A stretch of 64,000 nt of DNA. Source: Cyanoderma ruficeps (Eukaryota; Chordata; Aves; Passeriformes; Timaliidae). The notes under the pieces are model-generated. The model was not told the origin of the DNA. It saw only the letters and a list, made by a program, of their open reading frames with translations, and did not search any database. The stretch lies in contig VZDJ01007755.1 in assembly GCA_008694505.1 (NCBI GenBank), positions 9,314,334-9,378,333 of the forward strand. The letters run 5' to 3'. Each line of letters starts with the position of its first letter. The stretch's first letter is position 1. The position numbers and the translations under genes are program-made. Of the stretch, positions 48,164-62,292 are shown piece after piece.

Positions 48164-51100
48164 TTCCTGGAAACAAACTATTCTTTGAGACATTTGTGGC
48201 AGGGATCCCTTCTTTCTGTTTGGCCCCTTTTTGGTGCTTACTATGCTCTAAATAGCTGGAAACAAAACCAACTTTTCTGAACTACCCCTGTACATATTTG
48301 TTTGTCACTATACTCCATTGTGGTTTTTAGATGGAGGGATGCTAAAGTTAGTAGCCTAAAAATCACAAAGTAACATAACACAGTCACTTTCCTGTTTAAC
48401 CTGAAACATAAGTTGTAGTCCTTCTAAGATCTGTTAATGGTCCTACATTTTAGGAATCAAGTCTAGAGGATGTTTTTTGGAAACACAGTAAACTACCAAA
48501 TGCCATAGAAACTGAGAGGAGATGGTACACTCAAGTAAACTGCAGTTTTGTCATGTTTCCACATGATCGTTCTCTCTTCCAGATTTTCTTTCATTTTTTT
48601 CTCATGCAGTTGAGTCAAAAAAATATTTTGGCTTCAGAAATACTTCTGATTATGGCTTTTCCCATTACTGTGTTGTCTTTGCATGCTCAAAATTTTTTGT
48701 CTGATTTCTGTCCTGGTGAAGAGTATTGGATAGATCCAGAATCTACAGTAGTGCCTCATCCCAATTTTCACTCTGCTAAACTGTTCACCTATTTCAAAGA
48801 ACTTCATTGCACCAGACTTCTGAATTACTAAAGAAAACCACTGTCAACAAATACTGTTGTTGGTCTGGCACATTGCAGAGAGAAAGCCAACAGCACAAGG
48901 CCAACAGCAATTTAACCTGTGTCTGTGTGAATGGATACTACAACCCAAAGTTCAATTTTCTGCCTTTATTGCTGAGACCATCTTAATTTTTTTATCAAAG
49001 CACTGTAAAAGTTTTCCAAGTCTGTGATTTGGGTGTTGCTCAAGTGCAGGACAGAGAGCCTATTTTCATCTCAGAGAGGTTAAAGCCACAGAGTAAAACA
49101 GTGTGAGGTAAGTGTACATGAAAACAATGAACTTTTGATGATCAGTGAGGTGGAAAATGACTCCATTGTCAGCTGTCTAAATGCATCACTTGGGGATTTG
49201 ACAGCACAGAGCAAGACAGCCAAGCAGAGTTTTATAAGGAACTCTTCCTGTGATGAGGGCTCTCATTGTAGAGGGGCTTTTCTAAAAAAATTAAAAGAAC
49301 CCAATGCTACACATAGGGACCTAACATTTCCCACACAGGAAATAAGTGATGGTATGAACACCTTGTAAGTGTCAGAAACTGAAATTTTAGCATGGAATGA
49401 GACACTAGTTTTAAGAAGAAAATTATACCATGGAAGACCCCAAAAATGAGAATAAGCAAAAATGTGGAAAAGATGAACTGTCAGATTCACCTTGGGCACA
49501 TGCACTGGTCACCTTTTGTGAAGACCAGCAGAAGTGTTGGGAGCGTACCTGAGATGTAAAACAACAAAATGAATATATGTTCAGATCATATATAAAAGAT
49601 AGCTATGTTGTTTTTCCGAAATGGGTAAAGTTGAGACATTAGATAGATGAATACACTAGGGATAGAAGATGTAGAAATCCTAATTATTTCAACATGGCCA
49701 AAGAAATCAGCACCTCACAGACATTTTTTTCATCCCACATGATCCTCCTTGTCCACCATGGGATCTCTAATTCACCTGGGTCAGAAGCTTGCACTGGTCA
49801 GCAGAAAGAGAGGTGCTGCTTATAGACCTGTCAGAGCCAACCAGCACAGGGTGGTTTGGCACGAGAGACTCTGGGCTGCAACAGCTGTTGGGTGCAGAAG
49901 ACTGGGGTGAATAGCTGCCATGATAAGAAAGTATCTGTCTGAAACATGTCCCGTTGCTCTCACCATCCCGTTATCAGGGGCTGCCTGCAGTGGACCTGAG
50001 CTGGGAAAGATATCTATGGAGAAGCAAAGGAGAGGTACAAATAAAAGGAGTGAGGGTAGGCAGCACTTACTGCTCTGGATGATGGATTTGAATTCCCTAG
50101 GCTAATATTTTCGGCTAGTTTACATTTAATTTCTTGCCTACTTCACCAACCATATAACAGCTGAACTTTCCACCCAGTCTTACCTCCTCACTATCTCTAC
50201 GAATATGAAAGCCTTATCCTCTGCTCACAGACAGATATAAAAAGAAATAAAATATAATCATTAAATATATTGTTATTATTATTATCAAATATTACCCTTA
50301 AAAGTCCACCAAAGAAAGAACAAGGTGCAAATATTTTGCGAAGCTTTCGTGTAGCTTCACTGTAAGATGATAATTCTTAAATATTTTGACAGACACATTT
50401 ATACCATTTGATAGTGTGGTTTTTATTTTGGATGAGTATTTTTTCAACCATACCAGCATCACTTTACTATGCGTGTAGAGTGTTATTAATGTAATTACAC
50501 TACACAACATAATGAGTGTAATTAATTTAGCTCTGGTGCTCATTTGTCCTTATCACTCCTGTAATTCTATAGAAGTGCAGTAATTTTACCCCTTGCTTTG
50601 GTAGTTGATTCATTTGTTTACTTAAGTATCAGAAAATTTTTGTGCCCTCCTATTAAAGACATTTCTTCTAAAAAGAATAATCCCGTCATTGGAATTGCTG
50701 TCCATATTTACACTGAATGTGGTAATTTTTGCATTTTATATATGAAGCAATAAGTTCAAGGAATAATTACTAACTCATTTACTACAAAGCCCATCATTAT
50801 ATCTGTACATAAAATGTAATATAACTTTTCTCATATGCATTGTTTCGAGATTATCCAGGTCAAATTTATTGTTTTCATTGTTTCCCTGTGTCTCAGTATC
50901 TTAAGGTCTGGTAGGAACATTTTAAAGGTCAGCTGTTGTCTTCGGTACCCAAAGTGAAATCCTATCATCAACAAAATTACTTAAAATTGATCGATTTTTG
51001 TTTGTGCTTCATTAGAGAGGGGTATATTTTGCATTTGGTCATAAGAGAGGGCTAAGAAAGCAAACAAACTGCAGCCTTTCCTTTCTTTTCCATTTTGAAC

Positions 51101-54100
51101 CTTGCCTCTTCCAATAAATATGTCCTTGCCTCACGATGTTCTCCCTGTTTCAGCTAGAAGATATGAGGATCTATATAACTCATACAACCCTGAATGCCAC
51201 TTTGAGTGCCAGGTAGTGCTGTATGGAAATGCCACTTAAAGCTTTTGTGTCTCTAAACTTCTGTGCACTTGAGCTATTTAGGGCTTTCTATGGGATTAAT
51301 TTCTCCTCACATGATTTCCACATCCTTACTGCCATACTCCTACAGCATCAATCACTAACTCCTTGGTGTAATTTGCTGTCTCAAAAGTCTATATGAAGAT
51401 GTACTCTTTGGGAGTTTACTATGGACAACTTCAGGATGACATTTTGAAAGTATAAGACCCTGAATAATTTCACTGTCAGATTCTGAGAGAGTCTTATAAT
51501 GGCAGTTTTAAACATTTTTTATTAGGGGATGCAATTATGATTGTTAAATTATGTTAATTAAAAGATTATAAGATGCCTTCATCTAATAGGTTAATTCTGC
51601 ATCTTAATAGGTCTCTCCCATTTATATACCCCTCAAAAAAAGCATTAAATAACTCTTATGACATCAGAAACTGAAGCTTGCAAGATGGGGGGAAAGGGTC
51701 TTAAATGTTACCTGCTCCTGAAGAGTTCCTTCATCTTTTCCATACCGTGAGAACAACTTGTACCTCTTTTCCAGGAATTGTACAGGTTTCAGGACACATT
51801 AACCAGGTTTGTGGTTTATTTACAGGTGGTAACATGAGACAAAGTATGGAAAGGCCGCTTCAGAACACTAGAGGTTTGAACATGCCCACAATACAGGCCC
51901 AGGGTACACAACAGACCAGCACAGCACGTAAATCACTGTCTTATATTTTGTTCTCACTTGAACAACAGGAATGTGTTTTTAAGTTGTTCTGGGGCTGAAT
52001 TGCTCTTGGTGAGACTGGATTTTGTCAGTTTATGGAGTTATATTGTGTTTTCCTGAATGAAATAAGTGTATCCATGCTTGAATTCTTGCAGTTAATGCAT
52101 ACAGGGTCTCATGGCTCGAGGCTGACACCAGAGTGTGAGAGTTCTGAGGAACCTGCCTTGTTCTCCACTGCCTGATATCCTCAGGTCTGGATGGACAGCA
52201 GTTCCTCAAGCCCAATGCAAATCTAATGGAGAGTGTCAGAGTCATTGTCACTGCTTTGCCTAAAGAAGGCTTTGGGTTGAGACTTTTTTCTAGTAATTTT
52301 TCATTAAGACTTGATGGCATCAACAATAGAGACAGTTTGAGAGAATTCTCTTTCCAGTTTTCCACATTGTATAATAACAAGAAACACTGATCAGGTCACT
52401 CTGTATCTTTTCATCATCATACTAATTTGTGGAGAAGCAGCAAAAAAAACTTGGAGACTTAGCACAATGCAAAGCAGCATATTTCAGGCATTGCTTTTAG
52501 TTTGTTAGGCTAGAACTGAACTAGAATCTCATTGGACTTAAAGAGATCCTGGAGACCCCACAGTATGGTGAAGACTAATGTGCTTTACAAGACAAGTAAT
52601 CTTTGTTTTCATGTGTATAAATTATTATTGGAAAGAATAGAGATGAATTCCAGACTGGCTTGTGTTCGAAAGGAAGGAATGATTGTTAGAACCCCAAAAA
52701 TTATACTATATGCCTTTAAATTTGTAAACAGAAATGAAATAGATACGAATGGAAAAACTCCTCTGAGTAAGTCAGGGCGGAGGAAAGAAACCTATGAAAA
52801 AGTGGTCATGGAAATGACAAGAGCTCCTGGAAATGATTAAAATACAAAATCTCCGTAGAAGACATTCTAGAGCTCTGGAGGGGGACATACAGGGCAAATT
52901 ACACTTCAAAAAAATGACAGTTCAAGATAACATGAATGAGTGACACAATGTATCATGCAAATAGAAATTTTAGAGTGCATTTATCTTTTTCCTAACTAAA
53001 AGAAAACAAAATAGTGAAATAGGCCACACTAAGAGCTTTCAGACATATCCAAGGCAATGGCAAATTCCCATATGGGAACTGTCAAAAACTTCCTGTCTCA
53101 GGTGTAGGCTTAGTAACATACATCCTCTTTTGGTGAATAAAACACAATCCTTTCGGTTTACTTTAATTTTACTTTTTCATCATAAAATAGTGAACTATGT
53201 TTTTTTTAACATTAGTAATGCGTGTGATGGGAGGACAGGGAAGAGCAGAGAAAAAGGTATATGACACTTTCAGAGGACTCTCTAGTGGACATGGGAGTGC
53301 ATATTCCAAGGCTTCTTTCCAGTTGGTGCTCTGCCCAGAATAGAAAACCCTAAACCAGAACCACATTATGTGAAGCTGCTTCAATAAATCTGGCTTAAAC
53401 TAGTGTTTATGTTTATTAAGACTTCACTGCCTAAAAGCTGCTTGGAATTATTGCTACAGCTGGGTTATAACATTCTCTCACTGGTCCAGTACTCTTTCCT
53501 CCATGGAAATCTCATAACTTATGTCTACTTCATCATGATGATTGATAGCTTTGAGCCAAAGGAGGCCCATGTACGATAATATTTTTGTCAAGTGGAATTT
53601 TTATTTTTAAATTAACATAGGGTCTAATAATAACTGGCAACATGATATTTGCAAAATATCTCAAAGAAGATGAAATCTAGTCAAAACTTCCACTAGAAGA
53701 AGCTGTCTGTACAGGAAATCTGTCATTCCTAAATAGAATTCCTGTCACTTTTTAACTGAAGTAATGCAATGGTAAGAAAAAGTCTTGGAGGTGACCTTGA
53801 GACTTGACTCACACTCTTTAAGATTTAGCAATCCTCTTCACTGATAAAGTTAGATTAATTTGTTTTATGTTTTGACATCTAATCATATGGAAAAGGGGCA
53901 CTGGAGAATGGGAAGAAAATGTTGAGACTTGCCTGGACATAGCTAAACCAGTAACAGCACTGGTTTTAACAGGTTTCTCATCCCATGTGTCTTGGAAAGT
54001 GCATTCTGGTTTTAAGCATCACAGTGTTTCTGTGGCTGCAGCCTTTGTTAAGAATTATGTACTCTCTCCCTTTTTACCACCTCCCAGAGAAAACCTGAGT

Positions 54101-55384
54101 ATGTAAATAAGCAGAGAAGTGCAGTTTGTTTTAACAGGCTGAGAGTCTGGAGAAACAGATTAGAAGTGGGAGGAGAGCATGTCTATTCAGTTCACTGCCT
54201 CGCAGTCTATGAGATCCTAACTGACAATGACTAAATTAGGAGCCCAACGTGAAATAAAGACACTGTTCAGACTTTTTCCCCCCAAAGTGTAGACGGGTTT
54301 ATCCATCTGAGATTTATGTGCTTTATTGGGTGAATTCAATCGGCTTCTTTTTAAAAAGGCAGTGTGAGCTCTTTTTTTCCTCAATCTCACTTATATTTTG
54401 CTTTCTATGCTCTATATAATCTGCATTTTGTCTTTGTAGACTGATTGTAAACAGCTGACAGGCTAATCTGAAATGAACTGCCAATGACAACTCATTATTA
54501 ATTGAGAGAGTTCTTGAAAAGGGACTCCACATCAACTAATGCTTTCAAAGCTTATTAAATATTTTTGATTTATGATTTGGAACTATGAAGTTATTGCTGG
54601 TAACATTCATGTAAAGTAATCATAAAAATATAATCATATGGATTATTTGATATCCAGACTGATTTATAAGACAGGTCTGATTTAATATGGCATTAATATT
54701 AGCAAAACGAAGGCTACACATGTAGAAATATGGAACACAGACCATAAATACAGAATGAAGAATTACTTCCTGAAAACCCTGGGAAGAGTTCTAGGTTCAT
54801 ATTAGGTGTGCTAAGAGGTTTTTTTACTGACAGAAAAAAGTGGTGCTACCTTTGTGATATGTTGCATCACAGTGTTTAACTTATCTTTTTACCTCCGTAT
54901 CTGTAGTTTATCTGTACAGCTTCAAGGTATGTAGATTTGTTGCATAAGTGGAGAGAGAACAGAGACAGAATACAAATGTCTGGGAGCTGGAAAGTATACA
55001 TTAAAATGACAGAATTAAAGGGCTCAGTCTTCACAGTTGATTTTTAAAGGCTACCAAGTAATGAATAGATTTCCATGTTTAATTACTTTCTCAAGAGTAA
55101 GGCATAAAGGGACTTCATAAATTTGCATGGAGAGGTACAATAAAGACTAAAAGCTGGAAGCTGGTGTTATGCAGATTTAAATTTAGAATGCCCCTAAATC
55201 ACTAATGATCTGTGAAAAAAAAGTTAATCTATTGAGGTATGTTCGATTTTCTGGGAGCATTAGGAAATAATTAAAAATGGGGGTTTTCAAAAAAATGTAC
55301 TAGAATAATTCATAAGTTATTAGGCTTAGTAAGTAGCTAAACATATTAAGATGTGTTGGCCTGAAACACATAAAAATTTGGATA

Positions 55385-55415
55385 ATCTAATGATCCTTTC
55401 TGGCCTTAAAGATTA
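55385..55415 (+). mobile_element. Possible old CR1 tail
   Basis: 'taatgatcctttctggcctt' and the following 'aaagatta' resemble the 3' end of an older CR1 subfamily. Only about 30 bases are recognisable. Confidence 0.4.
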
Positions 55416-56912
55416 CGCTTTTTACTCTGCCCTTTTCTTTCTGAATAAGACTTCAGGAGACTGACAATGGCTACACTCTATAATTAGGAAGTTTTGTAAA
55501 ACACTTTAGGCCTACCTTTCCCTGAAAGAAAATGAAGAGTTTTTGACGCTGTATTGATAGCATAGAGACAACCTTTACTTATCTGAAATTTCAGATATGA
55601 AGTCTGAAATGAAATGCCTGTCAGAAACTTTTTTGTTCTTCCAGGATAAATTATAAAAAACTAATTTGAATAACAGTTCTCCTCCCTTATTCTCCAAACT
55701 GTTAAAATTAAGGCTGTTTCTTGACAGCTTTTTTCTATACACAGGACAGACATGAACAAGCCAACTATCCCTGCTACATGACTGAATTAATAAGTAATGA
55801 GCCACCTCGTAATTTTGGCTTTCTCTCTTAGTGGCTGTGTGTGTGACCGGAGATCAGATAGAGAGAACTGTTTTTTGTAACTTAACTTTTTCTGAAATTG
55901 ACGGAACACAGTGAATGTTTCTTTTTTATTTAATAATATCTAAAACACTTGCATGCCTTCCCAACATCACTCTAATGCTGTACTCACTAACTTTGAGTAC
56001 TTATGTGAGTCTTGGATAACTTCTGGACAGAGAAATGGAAAAGGTAATGTCTCTCCAGAGTGGTACAAACTGCAAACCCCCCAGGAATTCTTGCTGTATG
56101 TGTCATTAAATTATCTGAGGATGAAAACCAGACTATGACTAAAAATTCCAATTCAATAATTTTATAAAAAATAAGGATACCTAGTATTTTAAAAGATTTT
56201 TTCTGTATTTGTTTTTTATTGGCTTGACTTCCCCTCATGTGATTTACCTAAAAATAAAGAATAGTTCAACAGTCTTTGGCCTGACTGGTCGCTACAGAAG
56301 AGGATCAGCAGCAGCATTAAAATATTGCCAATGAATAGCAATGAAGATGGTATTTTGCACCGAGTTTATATCAATCACCATCACATTGGCAGATGTCTCT
56401 GATGTCTAGTACAAAAATAGAGAAATAAGGGAGTCCTGCTAACACTATTTACTTTGGCTGTCACAAAATAGGCAATGCATCTTCTTCCATGCTGAAAAAC
56501 CTCTACATAAAGGTCTGCTAATGTCTAGAACAGTTCCTACAGTCTTGGCTTGTGATGAAAGTAACATTCTCTCTGTGTCCTTCATGGCTTGCTTCCCGTT
56601 TGGCCAAATCCGAGCGCCTGCATGCCAGAGATCCTCACCATATGTCCTTTGTATATCTGAATGATGACAAGGATCAGCTGATATAAAACATGAGGAAAGA
56701 CACGAAGGCCATGTTTGCAAGAAGCTGGTGACTGCAGGGGGCAGATTTGCACTAATTCACATCAGTGGCGTGTGTCTTCAAAGAACACAAAGCTCCGGGT
56801 ATGTGCAGGAGAGGAAGATCACATTAACATTGTGTTTGTGCCATCTGGCACTCAGCAGCGCTCGTCCGCAATGTTCAGACAGACCTGCTCTGAGGTAGTA
56901 ACGCATGTGTTG

Positions 56913-56926
56913 TGACCCTTTGACCT
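56913..56926 (-). promoter_or_regulatory. DR2 nuclear-receptor-type motif
   Basis: The plus strand reads TGACCC-TT-TGACCT, so the minus strand reads AGGTCA-AA-GGGTCA, two consensus-like half sites with a 2-base spacer. DR2 is one of the arrangements bound by retinoic acid receptor/RXR dimers. It lies outside any recognised repeat. Occupancy is unknown. Confidence 0.35.
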
Positions 56927-57201
56927 TATGGAAGATTACACAGATCCTCACTTAGGGAAATGTTTTACTCTGCAGCACAGATGTGATTTGAAAACCAATT
57001 ACTTCAGTTACACAAAATACTCCAGTGGTGGATCATTAGGGTTGACTGCATTGCCTTATGGAGACAATGTCAGAACACTGCAAGAACGGGCAAACAGTCA
57101 AAAACAACAGCATAGAGTTGTTCTTAGCACATCATTAAGCAACCTTATGGGCAATATATGAATAGTTCCACACACCTCTTTTGGTAACGTGTGTGGTACT
57201 T

Positions 57202-57287
57202 CTGTTTCTCGGCTGTACTCGTGTTCTGTTGTGTGCTACTATTACTGTTTCTCAGCTGTACTAGTGTCCTGTTGTGTGCTACTATTA
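57202..57287. repeat. 43-bp tandem duplication
   Basis: A 43-base unit beginning 'ctgtttctcggctgtactcg' at 57202 is repeated from 57245 with three visible substitutions (g/a, c/a, t/c). Two copies only. Confidence 0.92.
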
Positions 57288-60200
57288 ACCAGAACTCTCT
57301 GAGCACACCAGACAGTGACAATCTCAAGAAAGAATCACAACTGGCTTTTTGCTACCCACAGTTTGTGTGATGCCAAATCTTATCTTCCTCAGAGCAGATC
57401 AGTGAAATGCTAGTGAGCTGCTAGAAAGAATACGTAATACCTTAATTGAAGTTCTGGGTTTGTTCAGCTATTCCCCCTTATTTTCTTCCTTTTGGTGTGA
57501 CTAAGCAATGCTTAATATTCTAACTGCTATTTCCAAATGAAATTCTGTTGTCAGACACCACTTGTGTTTCAAAGTAGTCTGGATGTATCTGGAGACTTCA
57601 GAGTACTTTTCTGCTGTGTCTTTGCAGAGGTGGAAAGATTAGAATCTGCTTTTAAAATGGTAAGGAATTATAGGAAATTAATTTGTACAATAAACGGAAC
57701 TTACCCTAAGGGCATAAAATATCATTCAAAATGAGTACAGTAAATCTGAACAAACCACCACACACACAAGACAATGGTCTATCTTTAATTTTTTATCTCT
57801 TCTATGAATGTTATCCATCAGTGATTTTCTTCTTTTATTGTCTTTGAAATACTATTAAGAACAGTAAAATAATACAGTCTGGCAGCTTTGGTGGTGCACT
57901 TTGAAGAATAAGCTCTATTTGCTACTAAAAGCAAAGTTAGAGACTGGAAAATACAGCTGGAATTGCAACTGTACCAGGTAAAAGGAGTATTGCTTGAAAA
58001 GTTGGGAGATTATTGCCCTGAGTTTGCTTTTCTGTTTCTGTGTCTTTTTGGTCACACTATCAAGGAGATGATATGTGGGCACATATGCTGAAAAAGACAC
58101 ACTTGCTTCACTGTCAGTAAAGAGGATGCAACAAATTTTTCCGAAGGGACTGAATATAAATATTTGAGTACATTCTGCTAAGGCCAACCATTCTTCTGGT
58201 CTTTTATTTCAATTTTTTCCAGCTTCTCTGCTTTTTTGCTGGTTCTGTATCCTTTCTTTAGGATATTTACTTTGTTTCTCCTCTCTTATGCAGATGTGTA
58301 TGTCCCTAGAAATGTATTGCACAGGAAATATTACCATGTCAGGAGCAGATTTGTGCTGAGACTGGCCCTAGAATTATGGACAGGAAGGTGTAAAAGGCCA
58401 AGGAGGTCTTCTCTGTTTGACATTTTTCAACCTCTTATTTTTCTTTCTTTACTACTTTCTTCAGAAGATGTCTTGGAGCTACAGTAGATGGTGAAGTTCT
58501 GTAAAAAGAAAATATTATTAAAACCATTGAGTTATTCAGCTGCCTCCTAAATTTTTACCATTTGTATGATAGTCTTTTTTTTCAAATGAGGTGAATGAGG
58601 TAAAACATAAAAACTAAAGGAAAATCAGGATGCAACTCAAATTGTTTTCATTTTGTAGTGATTTCTGTAGAATTATTTCCCAATTAATACAATGGAAGCT
58701 CTACCGTTCGAGTATTTAAATGCTAATGGAACTAATATTTAGGAAAAATATATTGTAGGCAACACTGCTGCTATAAAAAATATATATATCATGTCTTAAA
58801 AGCCAGTCCATCTAATTAGATTCTGCTGTCAAAAGAATCTATTCTCATCAACAAAATCTTGCAGAGCTTATCTCTGTTTGCTGCACCTGGTCTGGGTAGT
58901 GGATTTGAGCTGAATATGAGCCTGTGATCTGAGGTTTGTTCAAGCCTAGGTGATTAGAGCCTTAAAGGGTAAAAGTTATTAGTATATTTATGATTTAAAG
59001 GCAGATGGTGCACAGCTGAGCCAAGCAACATTGGAAAAACACAGTTGGCAAGCAATGTCTCACTTTACTTTGGTTAATGAGACATTTAAGACTGCACATG
59101 CTATGGCAGAGCTCTCCCTGATTACATAAGAAATCTAGAAGACAGATAAGGTTAAGCTTTTGCACCTACTGGACTGATTCCTCAGCTGTCTCCACAGAAG
59201 CCTGGACAGATGACTTGCTCTCTTCCCTGGCCCAAGTTCTCTTCCTAACTCAGTCCCCACAGTTCCTTTTCCCAATCTACATCAGAAATTGGAGCTAAAG
59301 AGCGATTGCACTTACATTCCCTTGTCTGAGGGCAGGATGATGGGATCACAAGGCTTTCCTAAGATTTCATGATTTCTTCCCTGCCTGAAATGTAGACCCA
59401 TGAAGGCATTCAGGGGAAAATGGCCTGAAGAACAAACTACTGTTCATGCTCCGCAATTTTTTGTTCACTCCTTGGAATAATTTATTTAGTTTTCATTCTG
59501 TAATACAGCTCGTGCTTTGCCCAGAGGTGTAGTCATTGCCTTTGTTCTAGGCTCACCACTCTCATATCTATGGTGGTCAGTAGTAGAATAAACACTTAAA
59601 AAATCTCTATGTTTTTATCTTACAATATTTATCCTTTTAAGCTCATTGCGGAAAAGTAAGAGAGCCATGATTTCTGTGGTTTGGTAGGAAAGTGTTCTGT
59701 AAGATATTGATTTCCTCAGTAATCTGTTTTATTGTCTAAGCCACCTCATGTAGGGTTATGTTACTGAATCTGAGCAGCAGTGTCACTTGCAGGTGATCTC
59801 CTGCAAACTCACTGTCATATTTACCTTCTTAGGCTGCTGATCAATTCAATCATTTTCCTGTTGCCAAGTTCAGTAGTCAAATCCCTTGAACCAGATATGT
59901 GGGTAGATTTTGGCCAGCTTGATAAAATGTTGGAATTGTATTTGCATCCATAAATATTTATATTTCATTAAGTTTACTGGCTAGAATAAAACAACCTGTG
60001 CTCCAAACATTTAACCACTGGCATGAGAAAAATATGACTGTAATGTAGCCAGTGGAAATTAAGGTATTATACTGTGTTTGAGTATATACTGCTGGAAGGC
60101 CACCAGTTGGTTGGCCACCAGAAGGCTGGTCGCAGTTACAGTCACAGAATAATGTGTTTGTATCCCTTCAGCACACCTACAGCTAAGGATTACTAAAATT

Positions 60201-61088
60201 AAATAAGAATTAATACCTCAGTTGAGATTGCGATGGAGACTCAAACAAAAGCAGTGATAAAGCTTTAGTTAAACTAATTACACGCTCCTCTAAAATTTCC
60301 TGACTTTAGTGCGTTTTCAAGCCTATGATTGGAGTAGCAAAATGTTCATGTACTTCCAAGTATAAGGATAAAAGAGAGCAGCAATGTTTAAAAGATCTTT
60401 CAGATGGATTATATGATTTTTTTGTTTCCACTGACACGTAGACGTATTCCTATGGATGTTGTTTTTCAAATTATATTTTACCAAACTTACAGTTGTAACT
60501 TAAAAGAAACTGGCAAGTTCTAACTAGCTTTTCAATATTTATTTCAGCAATGTTTGAAGCAATCTCTTAAATATTGAGATATAGTGGTTTCTATAGTTGT
60601 ATATAAGCATGATTCTTCTTACAAACCTGACTGGAACATCAGAAAGTGGAATCCATTGATATGAATTATCAAATTTCTGAATTCTTTGCAGTTCTTTGCA
60701 TCCTTAAAGATTATTCAAATTAGCAAATTGATAATGACAGCAATGGCTAATATATCAATCATGGTGTATTAGCAATTAGTCTTTTTTTTTTCTCAAGCAC
60801 ACCATTTAGAAGGGCATGTGCACAGTTTAGAAAACTAATTCTGTCTACTCAGATGTGAGATTTTGTGATACCTCTCCAATTTTAATAACAATACAGTGTT
60901 GCTCTTAATGAAATAGTACACTGCTGTAATTTATTTCATTTTTATATGTTTAATATAATTTAACAAGTGAGGGTCTTTGATCCAGTTCACAGAATATATG
61001 TGTCAGGGATGGAACACCTCTATACAGACAAACAACATTCTGGCAGTAATCTGAAGCCTATATGAAATGCTTGTGGTGTGATTTTTGA

Positions 61089-61170
61089 GGTGTCCTGTGC
61101 AAGGCCAGAAGTTGGACTTAATGGTCCTGATGGATCCCTTCTGGCTCAGCATATCCTGTGTTTCTATGGT
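61089..61170 (+). mobile_element. CR1 LINE 3' fragment
   Basis: 'aaggccagaagttggactta' followed by 'atggtcctgatggatccctt', 'ctggctcagcatatcctgtg' and 'tttctatggt' is the typical avian CR1 3' end in forward orientation. About 80 bases are recognisable; it is severely 5'-truncated. Confidence 0.85.
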
Positions 61171-61929
61171 ACTAAGTAATTACACCATCATTCAAATTTC
61201 TATAGGCCTTGTTCTTCATTTTTGTTCATCCACTTAAATTGTGATCTGAACTACTGCTTGATCTGGTCACCGACAAATTTGAACCTGAAATTTGCAATTA
61301 AAATCCCAAATAGACAGTAAAATTGCCCCAGAAAAAAAACCCCCACACATTTAATACTTGAGTGTTTTGGCTTAATGATTTTTTTTAATTAAAGGCAAAT
61401 AAAACTCACCCCCACATTCCTACAACTGGCTTTGTACTCAGAATAATTTAGAGAGTGCAGAAAAATGTCAATTTGTCTTTTCTGGGAAGATTCTGAAAAC
61501 CAAAATCATTTCTACCATACATAGTCTTGGAAGTTTATGCAGCAACTCTATGTACTGGGTGGAAATAAAATAGATTTTGTTTTGTCTAAAAATTTGACAT
61601 CTTCTCTTAATTAGCATCATTAATATCCTAATTAAGCTGACCAGAACAAGCCAGCTTATACACTGTAGAAATAGAATATTTAGTCTAAAGCCTATTCAAG
61701 GTTATAATGCACTAGTATGCCTTTAATCTAAGGTTATTCAGCTGCCCCATAAGACTGTGGATGAGATGGACAAATATCCTCTTGTCCCTAAGGACTTACC
61801 TGGCACCAAATCCTTTCCTTTGCCTGGGGAAGATTACATTTCTCAAGGTGTCAGAGTTTGCAGCAGAAGATCCCCCGGGGTGCCTTTTCTTGGCATGTAC
61901 AGCACTCCTGACAGGACTGGTGAGCTCCA

Positions 61930-62292
61930 NNNNNNNNNNNNNNNNNNNNNNNNNNNNNNNNNNNNNNNNNNNNNNNNNNNNNNNNNNNNNNNNNNNNNNN
62001 NNNNNNNNNNNNNNNNNNNNNNNNNNNNNNNNNNNNNNNNNNNNNNNNNNNNNNNNNNNNNNNNNNNNNNNNNNNNNNNNNNNNNNNNNNNNNNNNNNNN
62101 NNNNNNNNNNNNNNNNNNNNNNNNNNNNNNNNNNNNNNNNNNNNNNNNNNNNNNNNNNNNNNNNNNNNNNNNNNNNNNNNNNNNNNNNNNNNNNNNNNNN
62201 NNNNNNNNNNNNNNNNNNNNNNNNNNNNNNNNNNNNNNNNNNNNNNNNNNNNNNNNNNNNNNNNNNNNNNNNNNNNNNNNNNNNNNNNNNNN
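61930..62292. other. Assembly gap, 363 N
   Basis: An unbroken run of N marks unknown sequence. ORFs crossing it are meaningless. The left flank is moderately GC-rich with 'tcccccggggtgcc', so the missing piece may be GC-rich or repetitive. Confidence 1.
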
